From a virus: DNA of 32,107 bases. The stretch lies in the IMG/VR virus record IMGVR_UViG_3300010153_000047, positions 1 to 32,107 of that record, one strand, 5' to 3'. Of this stretch, positions 1 through 6,185 are shown in pieces. A program made the position numbers and the translations under genes. Below the pieces are notes generated by a model, which saw nothing but the letters and a program-made list of their open reading frames with translations, had not been told where the DNA came from and did no database searches. Numbering within the stretch: the stretch's first letter is position 1; each line of letters opens with the position of its first letter.

Positions 1-434
1 AATGTAACACCTGTGGCTACAACTAAGTGCAAGAAATTGCTTTCGTCAGCGGGATCTACAATTGTTGCATTTCCACCCACTGCTAGTTGAATGGTATCAT
101 TAATTTCGAAACCAACCAAACTACTTGCAGATGGCAATAGAACACTTTGGTCCAAACCACTAACGAGTACGTTTTGAATAAAAAGCAAGTCTAACCACGA
201 CCCACCATCCATAACTGATTGGATTTCATACCCCATCGTAAACATGTGTGGAGATCTCAATTTCTCATGTCGGGCTCCATTGTTTAGATAGACCCATCCA
301 AGTCTCATTCCTTTTCGATGACTCCATTCCATTTCAGGATTCACATTGTTTCCGCCAACGGCATGATCATCTGCATTTGCTGGTAATGATAGTCCAAGAC
401 CCATCACCATGCATGTTAAAAATTTCTTAATCAT
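1..434 (-). CDS. Secreted, probably outer-membrane protein (partial, 3' end off window)
   Basis: The frame is open from an ATG at 434 to the left edge, about 144 residues, with no stop seen. An AAGGAG ribosome site lies 8 bp before the ATG. Residues 1-21 look like a Sec signal peptide: basic start (Met-Ile-Lys-Lys), hydrophobic core, and Ala-Asn-Ala before a likely cut at residue 21. There is no lipobox. The mature part has alternating polar/non-polar stretches separated by short Gly/Asn turns, as in beta-barrel outer-membrane proteins. I do not recognise the family. It lies just downstream of the gp32 terminator and needs its own promoter, which I could not identify with confidence. A secreted phage protein could alter the host envelope, for example superinfection exclusion; that is inference. 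It could also be a recently acquired host gene. Confidence 0.7.
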   Translation of the reverse strand, partial: MIKKFLTCMVMGLGLSLPANADDHAVGGNNVNPEMEWSHRKGMRLGWVYLNNGARHEKLRSPHMFTMGYEIQSVMDGGSWLDLLFIQNVLVSGLDQSVLLPSASSLVGFEINDTIQLAVGGNATIVDPADESNFLHLVVATGVT

Positions 435-456
435 TTTTTTCTCCTTCGAAAAATAA

Positions 457-524
457 GGCAACAATAAGTGGTTCCTCAAACAAATTATGGATGAGTCTCA
501 CTGACTTGTTGCCGGATTGTTGCC
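457..524. repeat. Inverted/direct repeat GGCAACAA / TTGTTGCC
   Basis: The 9-mer GGCAACAAT at 457-465 is the exact reverse complement of ATTGTTGCC at 516-524. A second TTGTTGCC copy lies at 506-513. The repeats lie between the gp32 terminator and the secreted protein gene. They could be an operator or an RNA stem with a 50-base loop; neither can be decided from sequence. Confidence 0.45.
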
Positions 525-527
525 TAT

Positions 528-562
528 AAAAAAAGCCACTCTTTTAACCAAGGGTGAGTGGC
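528..562 (-). terminator. Intrinsic terminator after gp32-like gene
   Basis: On the minus strand a perfect 7-bp stem GCCACTC/GAGTGGC (556-562 with 535-541) is followed directly by seven T residues (528-534). It lies 32 bp after the gp32-like stop codon and separates it from the secreted protein gene. Confidence 0.85.
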
Positions 563-593
563 GAAACCCTTATAACACAGGAGGACCTACGAA

Positions 594-1367
594 TTAATCT
601 TCTTTCATGAATGCTGCAAAAGCCTCATCTACATTTGAACCAGTGTCTTTATTGTATTTTTGAGTCTCTGAAGAAGAGGTCTCTGCTGAAGAGTCGGAGG
701 ACAAGTAACCATCCAACAGAGCCTGTATTTCTTCTGGTGTTTTTCGCTCAAATAGGTTGTCAATCACAGGGACCGAATCTATTAATTCCTGACAATTTGC
801 AATCGATTCATCGCATAAAATTGATGGTCTACGACGAGGTTGCAAATTTGTCTTTGGGAAAGAGCCGGGGGTGCCTGGAATAGTGTAAGTTAACTTAATA
901 TCTGTCCCTGTTTCTGCATCTGTGATATCTCCATAATCCGGATCTAACACATAGCCCAATAGGGTTTCATAAGCTGTCTTGCCATAAGCCCAGATTTTTA
1001 CACCATCCGATTCGTTACCTCGAACCAAAACAGGGGAATAATAGCGCTTTCGAGCGAAAAGCTTTTTAGCTTCATTTTTTAAATTTTGATCATCATTTTG
1101 AGTTCCATCTCTCCACAACTTTGATGCAAAGTCGCAGATCGCACATTCACCGTTATCATTGCGTTTATTGCAGTAGATTCCAGGGTTTTTTCCAACATTA
1201 TAGTGGAAATGAAACTCGCGGAATGGATCGCCATCCGCTGTTGGGAGGATTCGAATATTTTGATCTCCCTGCTTTGGCTTCCACATAGTGGAATTTTTAC
1301 CATTTGATTTATTGCCATTTTTAGATGCATTAAGTTTGGCACGCATCGCTTCTAGATTTAAAGACAT
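594..1367 (-). CDS. 32: gp32-like single-stranded DNA-binding protein
   Basis: 257 residues. It matches T4 gp32 in plan. A basic N-terminal segment (residues 9-33) fits the cooperative-binding arm. The zinc site is His53, Cys66, Cys75, Cys78, with spacing H-x12-C-x8-C-x2-C; T4 has H64-x12-C77-x9-C87-x2-C90. The acidic C-terminus ends in Glu-Asp, as in the gp32 tail that recruits replication proteins. In T4 this protein coats single-stranded DNA in replication, recombination and repair. The ATG at 1367 has AAGGAG upstream. It is a one-gene transcript: a near-consensus sigma-70 promoter lies about 100 bp upstream and a strong terminator follows. T4 gp32 has 301 residues, so this is a shorter form. 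Assignment is firm because of the zinc-site spacing. Confidence 0.9.
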   Translation of the reverse strand: MSLNLEAMRAKLNASKNGNKSNGKNSTMWKPKQGDQNIRILPTADGDPFREFHFHYNVGKNPGIYCNKRNDNGECAICDFASKLWRDGTQNDDQNLKNEAKKLFARKRYYSPVLVRGNESDGVKIWAYGKTAYETLLGYVLDPDYGDITDAETGTDIKLTYTIPGTPGSFPKTNLQPRRRPSILCDESIANCQELIDSVPVIDNLFERKTPEEIQALLDGYLSSDSSAETSSSETQKYNKDTGSNVDEAFAAFMKED

Positions 1368-1464
1368 AAGTTGCTCCTTGGTTAGTCTATTTTTCTGTGT
1401 TTTATCACTAAGGTAATCAAGCTATTTTTTCATCTCGATTCCATTTTTAATTTCTCTATAATGT

Positions 1465-1493
1465 ATTATAACATTTTTTAAGTCGTTTGTCAA
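1465..1493 (-). promoter_or_regulatory. Sigma-70 promoter for gp32-like gene
   Basis: Minus strand TTGACA (1488-1493), exactly 17 bp, TATAAT (1465-1470), with TGT before the -10 box (extended -10). Both boxes are perfect consensus. It gives a leader of about 90 bases before the gp32-like ATG. Confidence 0.9.
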
Positions 1494-1520
1494 GTATTGT
1501 TTTTTAAAGTTTCTTATTTT

Positions 1521-1609
1521 GTGCTCGAGAAGGGATTTGAACCCCACAATTCTAACGTTTAGATAAGCGGCCTGCCCTCGTTAGTTATCTGCAACCGTAC
1601 AGTCGAGCA
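1521..1609 (-). ncRNA. tRNA-like RNA, non-canonical
   Basis: An 89-base stretch has tRNA ends. A perfect 7-bp acceptor-like stem joins 1603-1609 to 1522-1528 (TGCTCGA with TCGAGCA). A T-arm follows at about 1531-1546 with loop TTCAAAT and a GGG/CCC stem. A short D-arm is possible (CTG, an 8-base loop containing GG, CAG). The middle is odd: no normal 7-base anticodon loop is visible. CTAACG (1579-1584) pairs with CGTTAG (1552-1557) across about 21 bases, and AGATAA (1585-1590) pairs with TTATCT (1561-1566). Those two helices interleave as a pseudoknot. No CCA is encoded. It may be a degenerate tRNA, a tRNA with an enlarged anticodon loop, or a tRNA-like regulatory RNA. Confidence 0.5.
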
Positions 1610-1615
1610 TAAAGA

Positions 1616-1638
1616 GCGGCCTTTTGAAAGGTAGCCGC
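1616..1638 (-). other. Hairpin just upstream of the tRNA-like RNA
   Basis: On the minus strand GCGG and CCTT pair with AAGG and CCGC around a TCAA loop, with a 3-base bulge. There is no T-run, so it is not a standard terminator. It lies between the 88-residue gene and the tRNA-like RNA and could mark a processing site. Confidence 0.4.
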
Positions 1639-1661
1639 AAACCTTCAACAAATTATACTAA

Positions 1662-1928
1662 CTAAAATAAGTTAATGCTTACGTCTTGAGTAGACGATGA
1701 TATACTTCCAACTTGAGTGCTGGTGTTATATGTTCGATATTGTTTTTGATCGATATCCCAAACGAGTTCAGATCCTTCACTTAACTTTCGTTGCTTTGAA
1801 AATGATGGAAAAGTTCCACTTGGTGCTTCAGATAATCGAACAAAATTCATTGTTCTACGGAATCCGGTTTGGGTTACAAATGTTCCAGTGTAAACTGTTA
1901 GTGATTGTGTATTGTTAGTGTTGCTCAT
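1662..1928 (-). CDS. Small WYL_2/SH3-barrel-like protein
   Basis: 88 residues, function unknown. The central part has the pattern Thr-x-Thr-Gly-x-x-Arg-Thr-Met-Asn-Phe-Val, then Glu-Leu-Val-Trp-Asp followed by Tyr-Arg-Thr-Tyr. This resembles the small phage family DUF2693/WYL_2, an Sm/SH3-like barrel with 'R-T-M' and 'V-W-D...R-S/T-F/Y' motifs; the match is by eye. The ATG at 1928 has AAGGAGG upstream. Its own near-consensus promoter lies about 30 bp upstream, so it is probably well expressed early. The tRNA-like RNA follows and may be co-transcribed, because no terminator separates them. Confidence 0.7.
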   Translation of the reverse strand: MSNTNNTQSLTVYTGTFVTQTGFRRTMNFVRLSEAPSGTFPSFSKQRKLSEGSELVWDIDQKQYRTYNTSTQVGSISSSTQDVSINLF

Positions 1929-1959
1929 AAAACCTCCTTAATTGTTTTGAGTCATTTAT

Positions 1960-1988
1960 ATTATAACATGTTTTTGAAGACTTGTCAA
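1960..1988 (-). promoter_or_regulatory. Sigma-70 promoter for 88-residue gene
   Basis: Minus strand TTGACA (1983-1988), 17 bp, TATAAT (1960-1965), preceded by CATGT. Perfect boxes. The -35 box overlaps the stop codon of the next upstream gene. Confidence 0.9.
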
Positions 1989-2245
1989 GTCTTTTTTTCA
2001 ATTTCTTTCTTCAATTCTTCGACATAAATCATTACTTGTTCGAAAACTTCGGGATCATCCACAAGAACTGTTGTGAACGCCGCTTCGAGAATCTCAACCA
2101 TGTCTTCATCTGTGAATTTTTGAATGTCATCAATTGATCTTCCAGTAAGATAACAGCCAGTGTCAATTATCATCATTGCCAACTCTTCGTTTTCTTTTTG
2201 CTTCTTTTCTCTTAAAGCTTTTGTTAAATCAATTATGTCTGACAT
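1985..2245 (-). CDS. Small acidic helical protein, unknown function
   Basis: 86 residues, rich in Glu, Asp, Lys and Ile, predicted mostly alpha-helical, with a charged N-terminal helix and a Lys-rich end. No family is recognised. The ATG at 2245 is preceded by GAGGAC about 8 bp upstream. It has its own sigma-70-type promoter (2270-2298). Small acidic proteins expressed from strong early-type promoters in phages often bind and redirect host proteins, but nothing in this sequence shows a target. Confidence 0.75.
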   Translation of the reverse strand: MSDIIDLTKALREKKQKENEELAMMIIDTGCYLTGRSIDDIQKFTDEDMVEILEAAFTTVLVDDPEVFEQVMIYVEELKKEIEKKT

Positions 2246-2269
2246 GTTGTCCTCGTTTATTATGTTTAT

Positions 2270-2298
2270 AATATAACATGTTGAGGACTGCTTGTCAA
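2270..2298 (-). promoter_or_regulatory. Sigma-70 promoter for 86-residue gene
   Basis: Minus strand TTGACA (2293-2298), 17 bp, TATATT (2270-2275), preceded by ACATGT as in the other promoters of this region. Confidence 0.8.
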
Positions 2299-2318
2299 AT
2301 AAAAAGGTAAACTTTTTT

Positions 2319-2498
2319 TTAATTTAAATTTCTAATTTGCCACCTTGCTCCGTTCCACTCGAGAGAAGTTAGATCTTTTTTAATTCTCTCTCCGGTTGAA
2401 AAGATAATCGTGGCAACACTGTGTCTTATTTTTACCACCTGTCCATTTAGATTATTGCTTGGATTGAATATGATATCCATCAATTTAACTCTTATCAT
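2319..2498 (-). CDS. Small protein, 59 residues, unknown
   Basis: The ATG at 2498 opens 59 codons ending in TAA at 2319. AGAGAGGAC about 8 bp upstream serves as ribosome site. The start overlaps the end of the 63-residue gene by 14 bp, which suggests translational coupling at the end of the polymerase operon. The sequence alternates short hydrophobic and polar stretches (Gln-Val-Val-Lys-Ile-Arg; Ala-Thr-Ile-Ile-Phe-Ser; Leu-Glu-Trp-Asn-Gly; Trp-Gln-Ile-Arg), suggesting a small beta-barrel. No family is recognised. Confidence 0.6.
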   Translation of the reverse strand: MIRVKLMDIIFNPSNNLNGQVVKIRHSVATIIFSTGERIKKDLTSLEWNGARWQIRNLN

Positions 2499-2676
2499 TT
2501 TTTGTCCTCTCTAGAAAACCCTCTAGAGCTATAATATATTCTGCTACTTCGAAAAGCTTTTGACAAACATAGTTGAGTTCACTAGGTGTCCCTTCACCCG
2601 TTAATAATGTCAAAAGAATCCTACTTTCCACATCATACATTCTTTTCAATTCTTCAACTGCTTTTTCTCTTTTCAC
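2485..2676 (-). CDS. Small helical protein, 63 residues, unknown
   Basis: It starts with GTG at 2676 with AGGGAGA upstream and overlaps the tubulin-like gene by 23 bp. The sequence looks like two or three amphipathic helices with Leu/Ile at heptad-like spacing and a charged C-terminus. Overlaps on both sides place it inside the polymerase-tubulin operon. Given its tight coupling to the tubulin-like gene, it could be a partner of that protein; this is inference from position only. Confidence 0.65.
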   Translation of the reverse strand: MKREKAVEELKRMYDVESRILLTLLTGEGTPSELNYVCQKLFEVAEYIIALEGFLERTKNDKS

Positions 2677-3526
2677 CTTTATTCTCCCTTGTTTTTTGGC
2701 CTCGATCCTTTACCAACCCTTCCTCTTGAATAAAGTGTGTAAAATGTCTAACCAAATAATTGTTTGGATCTGAGGATTCCCAAATTCCAAAAGAAGTTTC
2801 CCTCTCTTTAGAAATGTTATCTCTAACTATTTGCTGACACGTTGGTAAAATCGTTTCATCATTTGTTAGATCTTCCCCCTCTATATTCATATAGTAGCAA
2901 GATTCGGTGATGTTGTCAAGATTAAATAAGTTTTTCTCTTCAACATCTACAAGGTTTCCAAAACCTAGAGTTGAAATTCTTGAATGATCTTTGGGAACGT
3001 GAACTGCACCATAGTCACTATCAACATTCATGCAGTAATTTAAATTTTGAAAGATGCTGTAAATGAAGTAATTGGCTTTTTCATAATAATCTTTTATCGA
3101 ACCAGTGCCGGCTACTTTTAAGATTTCTTGATTATCTAAAACTATCATCCCCTCAACTGTTCCAGATCTTGCATATTCTTGCAAAACATGGAAATGAACA
3201 CGATGACGAATCCGTTCATCCTTAGATAAAAATTCTAGGTCTGGTTTTATGTAGACAATGGTCATTCTATGGTCCGTAAGAGCCTCTAAAACCCTTAGAG
3301 ATGCACCAGCAATCTTACCACTCCCACAAACAAACAGAAGCCCTTCAGCGTGTGATTTGAGCCCCCTATTCTTTATAGTAACAGGTGAGTCATCATATTC
3401 TTCAACTGTTTGCTTTGCAAGGATGCCATCATCCTCATCTAAAGTGATTATTTTATAATTTTTCGAATGCGATTTAAACAATTTTACAATGTTTTTTCCC
3501 GCCTCTCCTAATCCAACCATTAACAT
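2654..3526 (-). CDS. Divergent tubulin/FtsZ-superfamily protein
   Basis: 290 residues. The N-terminus Met-Val-Gly-Leu-Gly-Glu-Ala-Gly-Lys-Asn matches the FtsZ T1 nucleotide loop. Residues 64-76 (Leu-Phe-Val-Cys-Gly-Ser-Gly-Lys-Ile-Ala-Gly-Ala-Ser) sit where FtsZ has its Gly-rich T4 loop, altered from GGGTGTG. Residues 88-125 follow the FtsZ course 'T-x-V-x-x-x-K-P...R...A/H-x-x-x-L...D/E-x-x-I-V-x-x-N/D-x-x-I'. Residues 157-161 (Asn-Val-Asp-Ser-Asp) sit where FtsZ has the catalytic T7 loop NLDxxD, followed by Leu-Gly-Phe-Gly like FtsZ 'MGIG'. FtsZ, TubZ and PhuZ polymerise with GTP; phage PhuZ positions DNA and capsids in infected cells. This one is short (PhuZ about 315, FtsZ about 380). The ATG at 3526 has AGGAG upstream. 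Altered loops leave GTP use open. Confidence 0.65.
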   Translation of the reverse strand: MLMVGLGEAGKNIVKLFKSHSKNYKIITLDEDDGILAKQTVEEYDDSPVTIKNRGLKSHAEGLLFVCGSGKIAGASLRVLEALTDHRMTIVYIKPDLEFLSKDERIRHRVHFHVLQEYARSGTVEGMIVLDNQEILKVAGTGSIKDYYEKANYFIYSIFQNLNYCMNVDSDYGAVHVPKDHSRISTLGFGNLVDVEEKNLFNLDNITESCYYMNIEGEDLTNDETILPTCQQIVRDNISKERETSFGIWESSDPNNYLVRHFTHFIQEEGLVKDRGQKTRENKGEKRKSS

Positions 3527-3540
3527 TTGCTTCTCCTAAA

Positions 3541-3750
3541 TTATCTTTTGCCTTTAAAAATTTCTATTTCTGCTTCCCACATTGGAGTATCAACTTCCTT
3601 TTTACCAAACCTAACCCAATAAATATAATAGTTTCTCGATATCATTTCAACTTTAGTTACGATGCCGATATTGCCATTTTTCACTCCACTTGTTTGAGAA
3701 CCACATGCAACAACAAGATCTCCGGCCTTAAAATCCGGTAGCCTTACCAT
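3541..3750 (-). CDS. Small KOW/SH3-like protein
   Basis: 69 residues. It has the pattern 'F-K-x-G-D-L-V-V-A...G-x-x-G-I-V-T-K-V' followed by 'Y-x-x-x-W-V-R-F-G', typical of KOW/SH3-type small barrels that bind nucleic acid or protein. Its ATG overlaps the polymerase stop by 7 bp (ATGGTAA), so it is translationally coupled to the polymerase. A polymerase accessory role is possible by position. No exact family is named with confidence. Confidence 0.7.
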   Translation of the reverse strand: MVRLPDFKAGDLVVACGSQTSGVKNGNIGIVTKVEMISRNYYIYWVRFGKKEVDTPMWEAEIEIFKGKR

Positions 3751-4937
3751 TCAAACTCCCTCATGTTTCCGAGATTTCTCCCCATCGAAACGTTTACTTT
3801 AAATCTTCCCAATCTTGTTTTTTCAAAAATCTCCTTAAGTTGTGGGATCAAGCTTCTGTCGTCTCTGTGTAAATCAATGATAACGCTATCGTGAACAACA
3901 GCTGCGACATGGGATTGAGTTCCCCTAAGAAATTTTGAAATTCTATTAAACCGGTCGAGGGTGTTGTCTGAGGATGAGGATTGGAGAAGATAATTGAGTG
4001 CTTTACTATAGGGAGTAGCAATTGACCTTCCAAATGGGGTCTGTATAACCTCTTGCTCGGGGTCGTAAAATCTTTCCAATAAAATCTCTCTGTCGTAATA
4101 ATCGGATTTAATGGCTGTTGACTCTTGATTGTAGAGCCAAGCAAATATTTTTTGTTTTGCTTTGTCTCTTTGCATTTCTTTTTTAAATACGTTTTTGATA
4201 TTCCATTCATGGATATCCTCCTCAGGTTGTTTGTGCCCTTGTAGGGCCAAAAGTGTTCTAATTTCTGCAGCATTAAAGTCAAGCTCCAAAAAAACATCAT
4301 TTGTGGGCTTTACGAACTGTTTGAGTTCTTTTTTTAAATTTAAAACCGGGAATGACTCTCTTCTTGTTGTAAGGCGACCCGTAACGGTTCCAAAAAGATT
4401 ATAATCAATGTAAGGCGTCTTGTCACCAAACTTTGCATAGAGATGCTTTGCCTTGACATCATTTTCCGCAGCATTATAGAGACCTAGGGAATCCAAAGCC
4501 ACACGGTGCGTTGCAAGTTCTCGTAAACTTTCATGAGTTTCTTTGAGGAAATGGTAATTTTCTGGTTTTTCAATGTTTTCAAATACCCATTGAGTTATTT
4601 CGTTCTTACAATCATAATAATGCTGCAAATGCTTTTGGGGAACGAGATCAAAAAAGCAAACATCCGTTAATTGAATCTTCGCTGTCCTAAAAGCTTGGAA
4701 GTGACTCTTCATGAGTCCTTGAGCAGATGCCCAGCGGTCTTGCAGGTGTGATGGACAGACGTCATCAATAGACTGACCAGAAACCCATAATTTGGCATAA
4801 TCAATGTCCCTACCTGTCAAGTGTGAGGACCAACTCCATGTTTTAGATAGTCCATCAGGGATTCGACCATAAATAAACCTGTTTGCCAAATAGATACCGG
4901 CGCAATCTAATTTGCTGTCCATTAATTGAAAAATCAT
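3744..4937 (-). CDS. Family A DNA polymerase, polymerase domain only
   Basis: 397 residues, the size of the polymerase domain of Pol I without a 3'-5' exonuclease. Motifs in order: 'GTVTGRL' (183-189); motif A with catalytic Asp220 in Leu-Glu-Leu-Asp-Phe-Asn-Ala-Ala-Glu-Ile-Arg; motif B Arg257-Lys261-Phe265-Tyr269 at the exact +4 spacing of Pol I R754/K758/F762/Y766; 'TPFGR' (300-304); and motif C Val-His349-Asp350-Ser. The usual Glu after His-Asp is Ser here and the Gly after the motif B Tyr is Asn. T4 phages normally carry a family B polymerase; Rhodothermus phage RM378 has a family A enzyme with the exonuclease on a separate gene. No exonuclease gene is in this window. ATG 4937 follows AGGAGG; a sigma-70 promoter lies upstream. 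It heads the operon down to 2319. Confidence 0.9.
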   Translation of the reverse strand: MIFQLMDSKLDCAGIYLANRFIYGRIPDGLSKTWSWSSHLTGRDIDYAKLWVSGQSIDDVCPSHLQDRWASAQGLMKSHFQAFRTAKIQLTDVCFFDLVPQKHLQHYYDCKNEITQWVFENIEKPENYHFLKETHESLRELATHRVALDSLGLYNAAENDVKAKHLYAKFGDKTPYIDYNLFGTVTGRLTTRRESFPVLNLKKELKQFVKPTNDVFLELDFNAAEIRTLLALQGHKQPEEDIHEWNIKNVFKKEMQRDKAKQKIFAWLYNQESTAIKSDYYDREILLERFYDPEQEVIQTPFGRSIATPYSKALNYLLQSSSSDNTLDRFNRISKFLRGTQSHVAAVVHDSVIIDLHRDDRSLIPQLKEIFEKTRLGRFKVNVSMGRNLGNMREFEW

Positions 4938-4987
4938 TACGACATTCCTCCTGCTGTGTGTTATAGTAAGTTGTGGTGGTTACTTAT

Positions 4988-5016
4988 AAGATAACACATT
5001 GAAGGCTCCGTGTCAA
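4988..5016 (-). promoter_or_regulatory. Sigma-70 promoter for polymerase operon
   Basis: Minus strand TTGACA (5011-5016), 17 bp, TATCTT (4988-4993), with TGTGT before the -10. The -35 box contains the TGA stop codon of the upstream structural gene, so the replication operon starts right at the end of the late region. Confidence 0.85.
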
Positions 5017-6185
5017 GTATTGTTGGCTCTTTTTTCAAAATAAGTTAGGGAGCCATCCTTTTGATTATAGAGTGCTCTGAACTGATCTTCTATGTAAATC
5101 ATTGCCTTATTTTGATCGTGTTTTCCAATTCTAACAGCAGTTTTTTGGATGAGACCCAAAGCAGCGGAATCAAAGGCTGAATCTTCAAAAAAGTTTTTCA
5201 TATTTATATATAATATTAATAATTTATTATAATCTATTGAAGATTTGTTTTTAATATTAACAATAGAAGAGACTGTTTTATTATTACATGCTTTATAATA
5301 AGTATTGTAAGGATTTAAACTAACATAAGAGTTGTAAGTCTGTAGTAATAGCTTTTCCAACAAATCTAAATCTTTAAAGATTGTTTTTTCATATTGCTTC
5401 TCAAAGATGGATGAAACCGTCGGTAAAAGAAGTCTCTTTCTATATTCTATTGTAACTGGTGATGCAACATCTACAACCAAAACACCAGGATTCTGAAGGT
5501 TTACATGAAATCCATATTGCTTTGCTAAGTTCAAATAGTAATTAAATGCTGGGGAATCGAACATTTTAACTCTCTTTTCTATGTCGTTTGAAAAACTAAT
5601 TCCCCCAATGTCTATCGCCATACCTGTCATAAACAGGTTTGAGTTTTTAGATTTCATAAAATCAGATAATGTAAGGGTCTCGGAATTATCTGAATTTAGA
5701 TAGAATTCCATAAACACATTTACAAAGTCATCAAAGTTGTTAACTAACTTCTTGTTTTGTAAAACAAAATTGTTCAAAACCCTACTCATGCTACTCTTTG
5801 AGACTATGAGAAACTCATCCATTGGACTTTTATAGGAGTTTTTAATAGTTAAAGATGATAAGACAGGATCATCTACAGGAATGACGCCCATTCTACATGC
5901 CTTTGCAAAATGAAGCTCTAAGTCTTTAAATTGCTCTGCGGCGAAGTTTAGGGCTAGGTGAGTTCCAACATCTTCTGGAGAAGATGTTATAATTGGACTC
6001 AAGAATTCCTCTCTCACAATAACTGGTTCAATCATCCTATTGACTCTGCCATAAAAGGTTCTCTCAGCAAAATTAAAATCTGTGACCTGTTTGGGATCAT
6101 CTTTGAATGCATTTGCTTGATAGTTTGCTCTTTCAAACGCTAAACGTTTAGTTTTTAAGTTGTTTTTTCCATTAAATTTAGTCAT
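5013..6185 (-). CDS. Unknown protein at end of baseplate operon, probably virion-associated
   Basis: 390 residues, AT-rich, no signal peptide or transmembrane segment. It begins 'FAERTFYGRVNR' style at about residues 38-50 and looks alpha/beta. No enzyme motif is seen and the family is not recognised. Start and stop signals overlap with the hub-like gene as TAATG, so it is translated by reinitiation in step with that baseplate protein. That coupling argues for a baseplate or tail-tip partner. It is the last gene of the long unit that begins at the tape measure. Confidence 0.7.
   Translation of the reverse strand: MTKFNGKNNLKTKRLAFERANYQANAFKDDPKQVTDFNFAERTFYGRVNRMIEPVIVREEFLSPIITSSPEDVGTHLALNFAAEQFKDLELHFAKACRMGVIPVDDPVLSSLTIKNSYKSPMDEFLIVSKSSMSRVLNNFVLQNKKLVNNFDDFVNVFMEFYLNSDNSETLTLSDFMKSKNSNLFMTGMAIDIGGISFSNDIEKRVKMFDSPAFNYYLNLAKQYGFHVNLQNPGVLVVDVASPVTIEYRKRLLLPTVSSIFEKQYEKTIFKDLDLLEKLLLQTYNSYVSLNPYNTYYKACNNKTVSSIVNIKNKSSIDYNKLLILYINMKNFFEDSAFDSAALGLIQKTAVRIGKHDQNKAMIYIEDQFRALYNQKDGSLTYFEKRANNT

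Noticed and set aside
248-430. Plus-strand open frame in the left end
   Set aside because: The minus strand holds a signal-peptide protein with a good ribosome site over the same bases; the plus frame has neither.
441-490. Promoter TTGAGG-17-TTATTT for the secreted protein
   Set aside because: Both boxes are weak and the region is AT-rich; the other promoters here are near consensus, so this is not convincing.
1521-1609. Assignment to a specific amino-acid tRNA
   Set aside because: No anticodon loop with U33 and a purine at 37 could be drawn; naming an anticodon would be a guess.
4938-4950. Mini-ORF ATG-TCG-TAA before the polymerase
   Set aside because: Its ATG is only 1 bp after the AGGAGG site, too close for initiation; the polymerase ATG is at normal distance.
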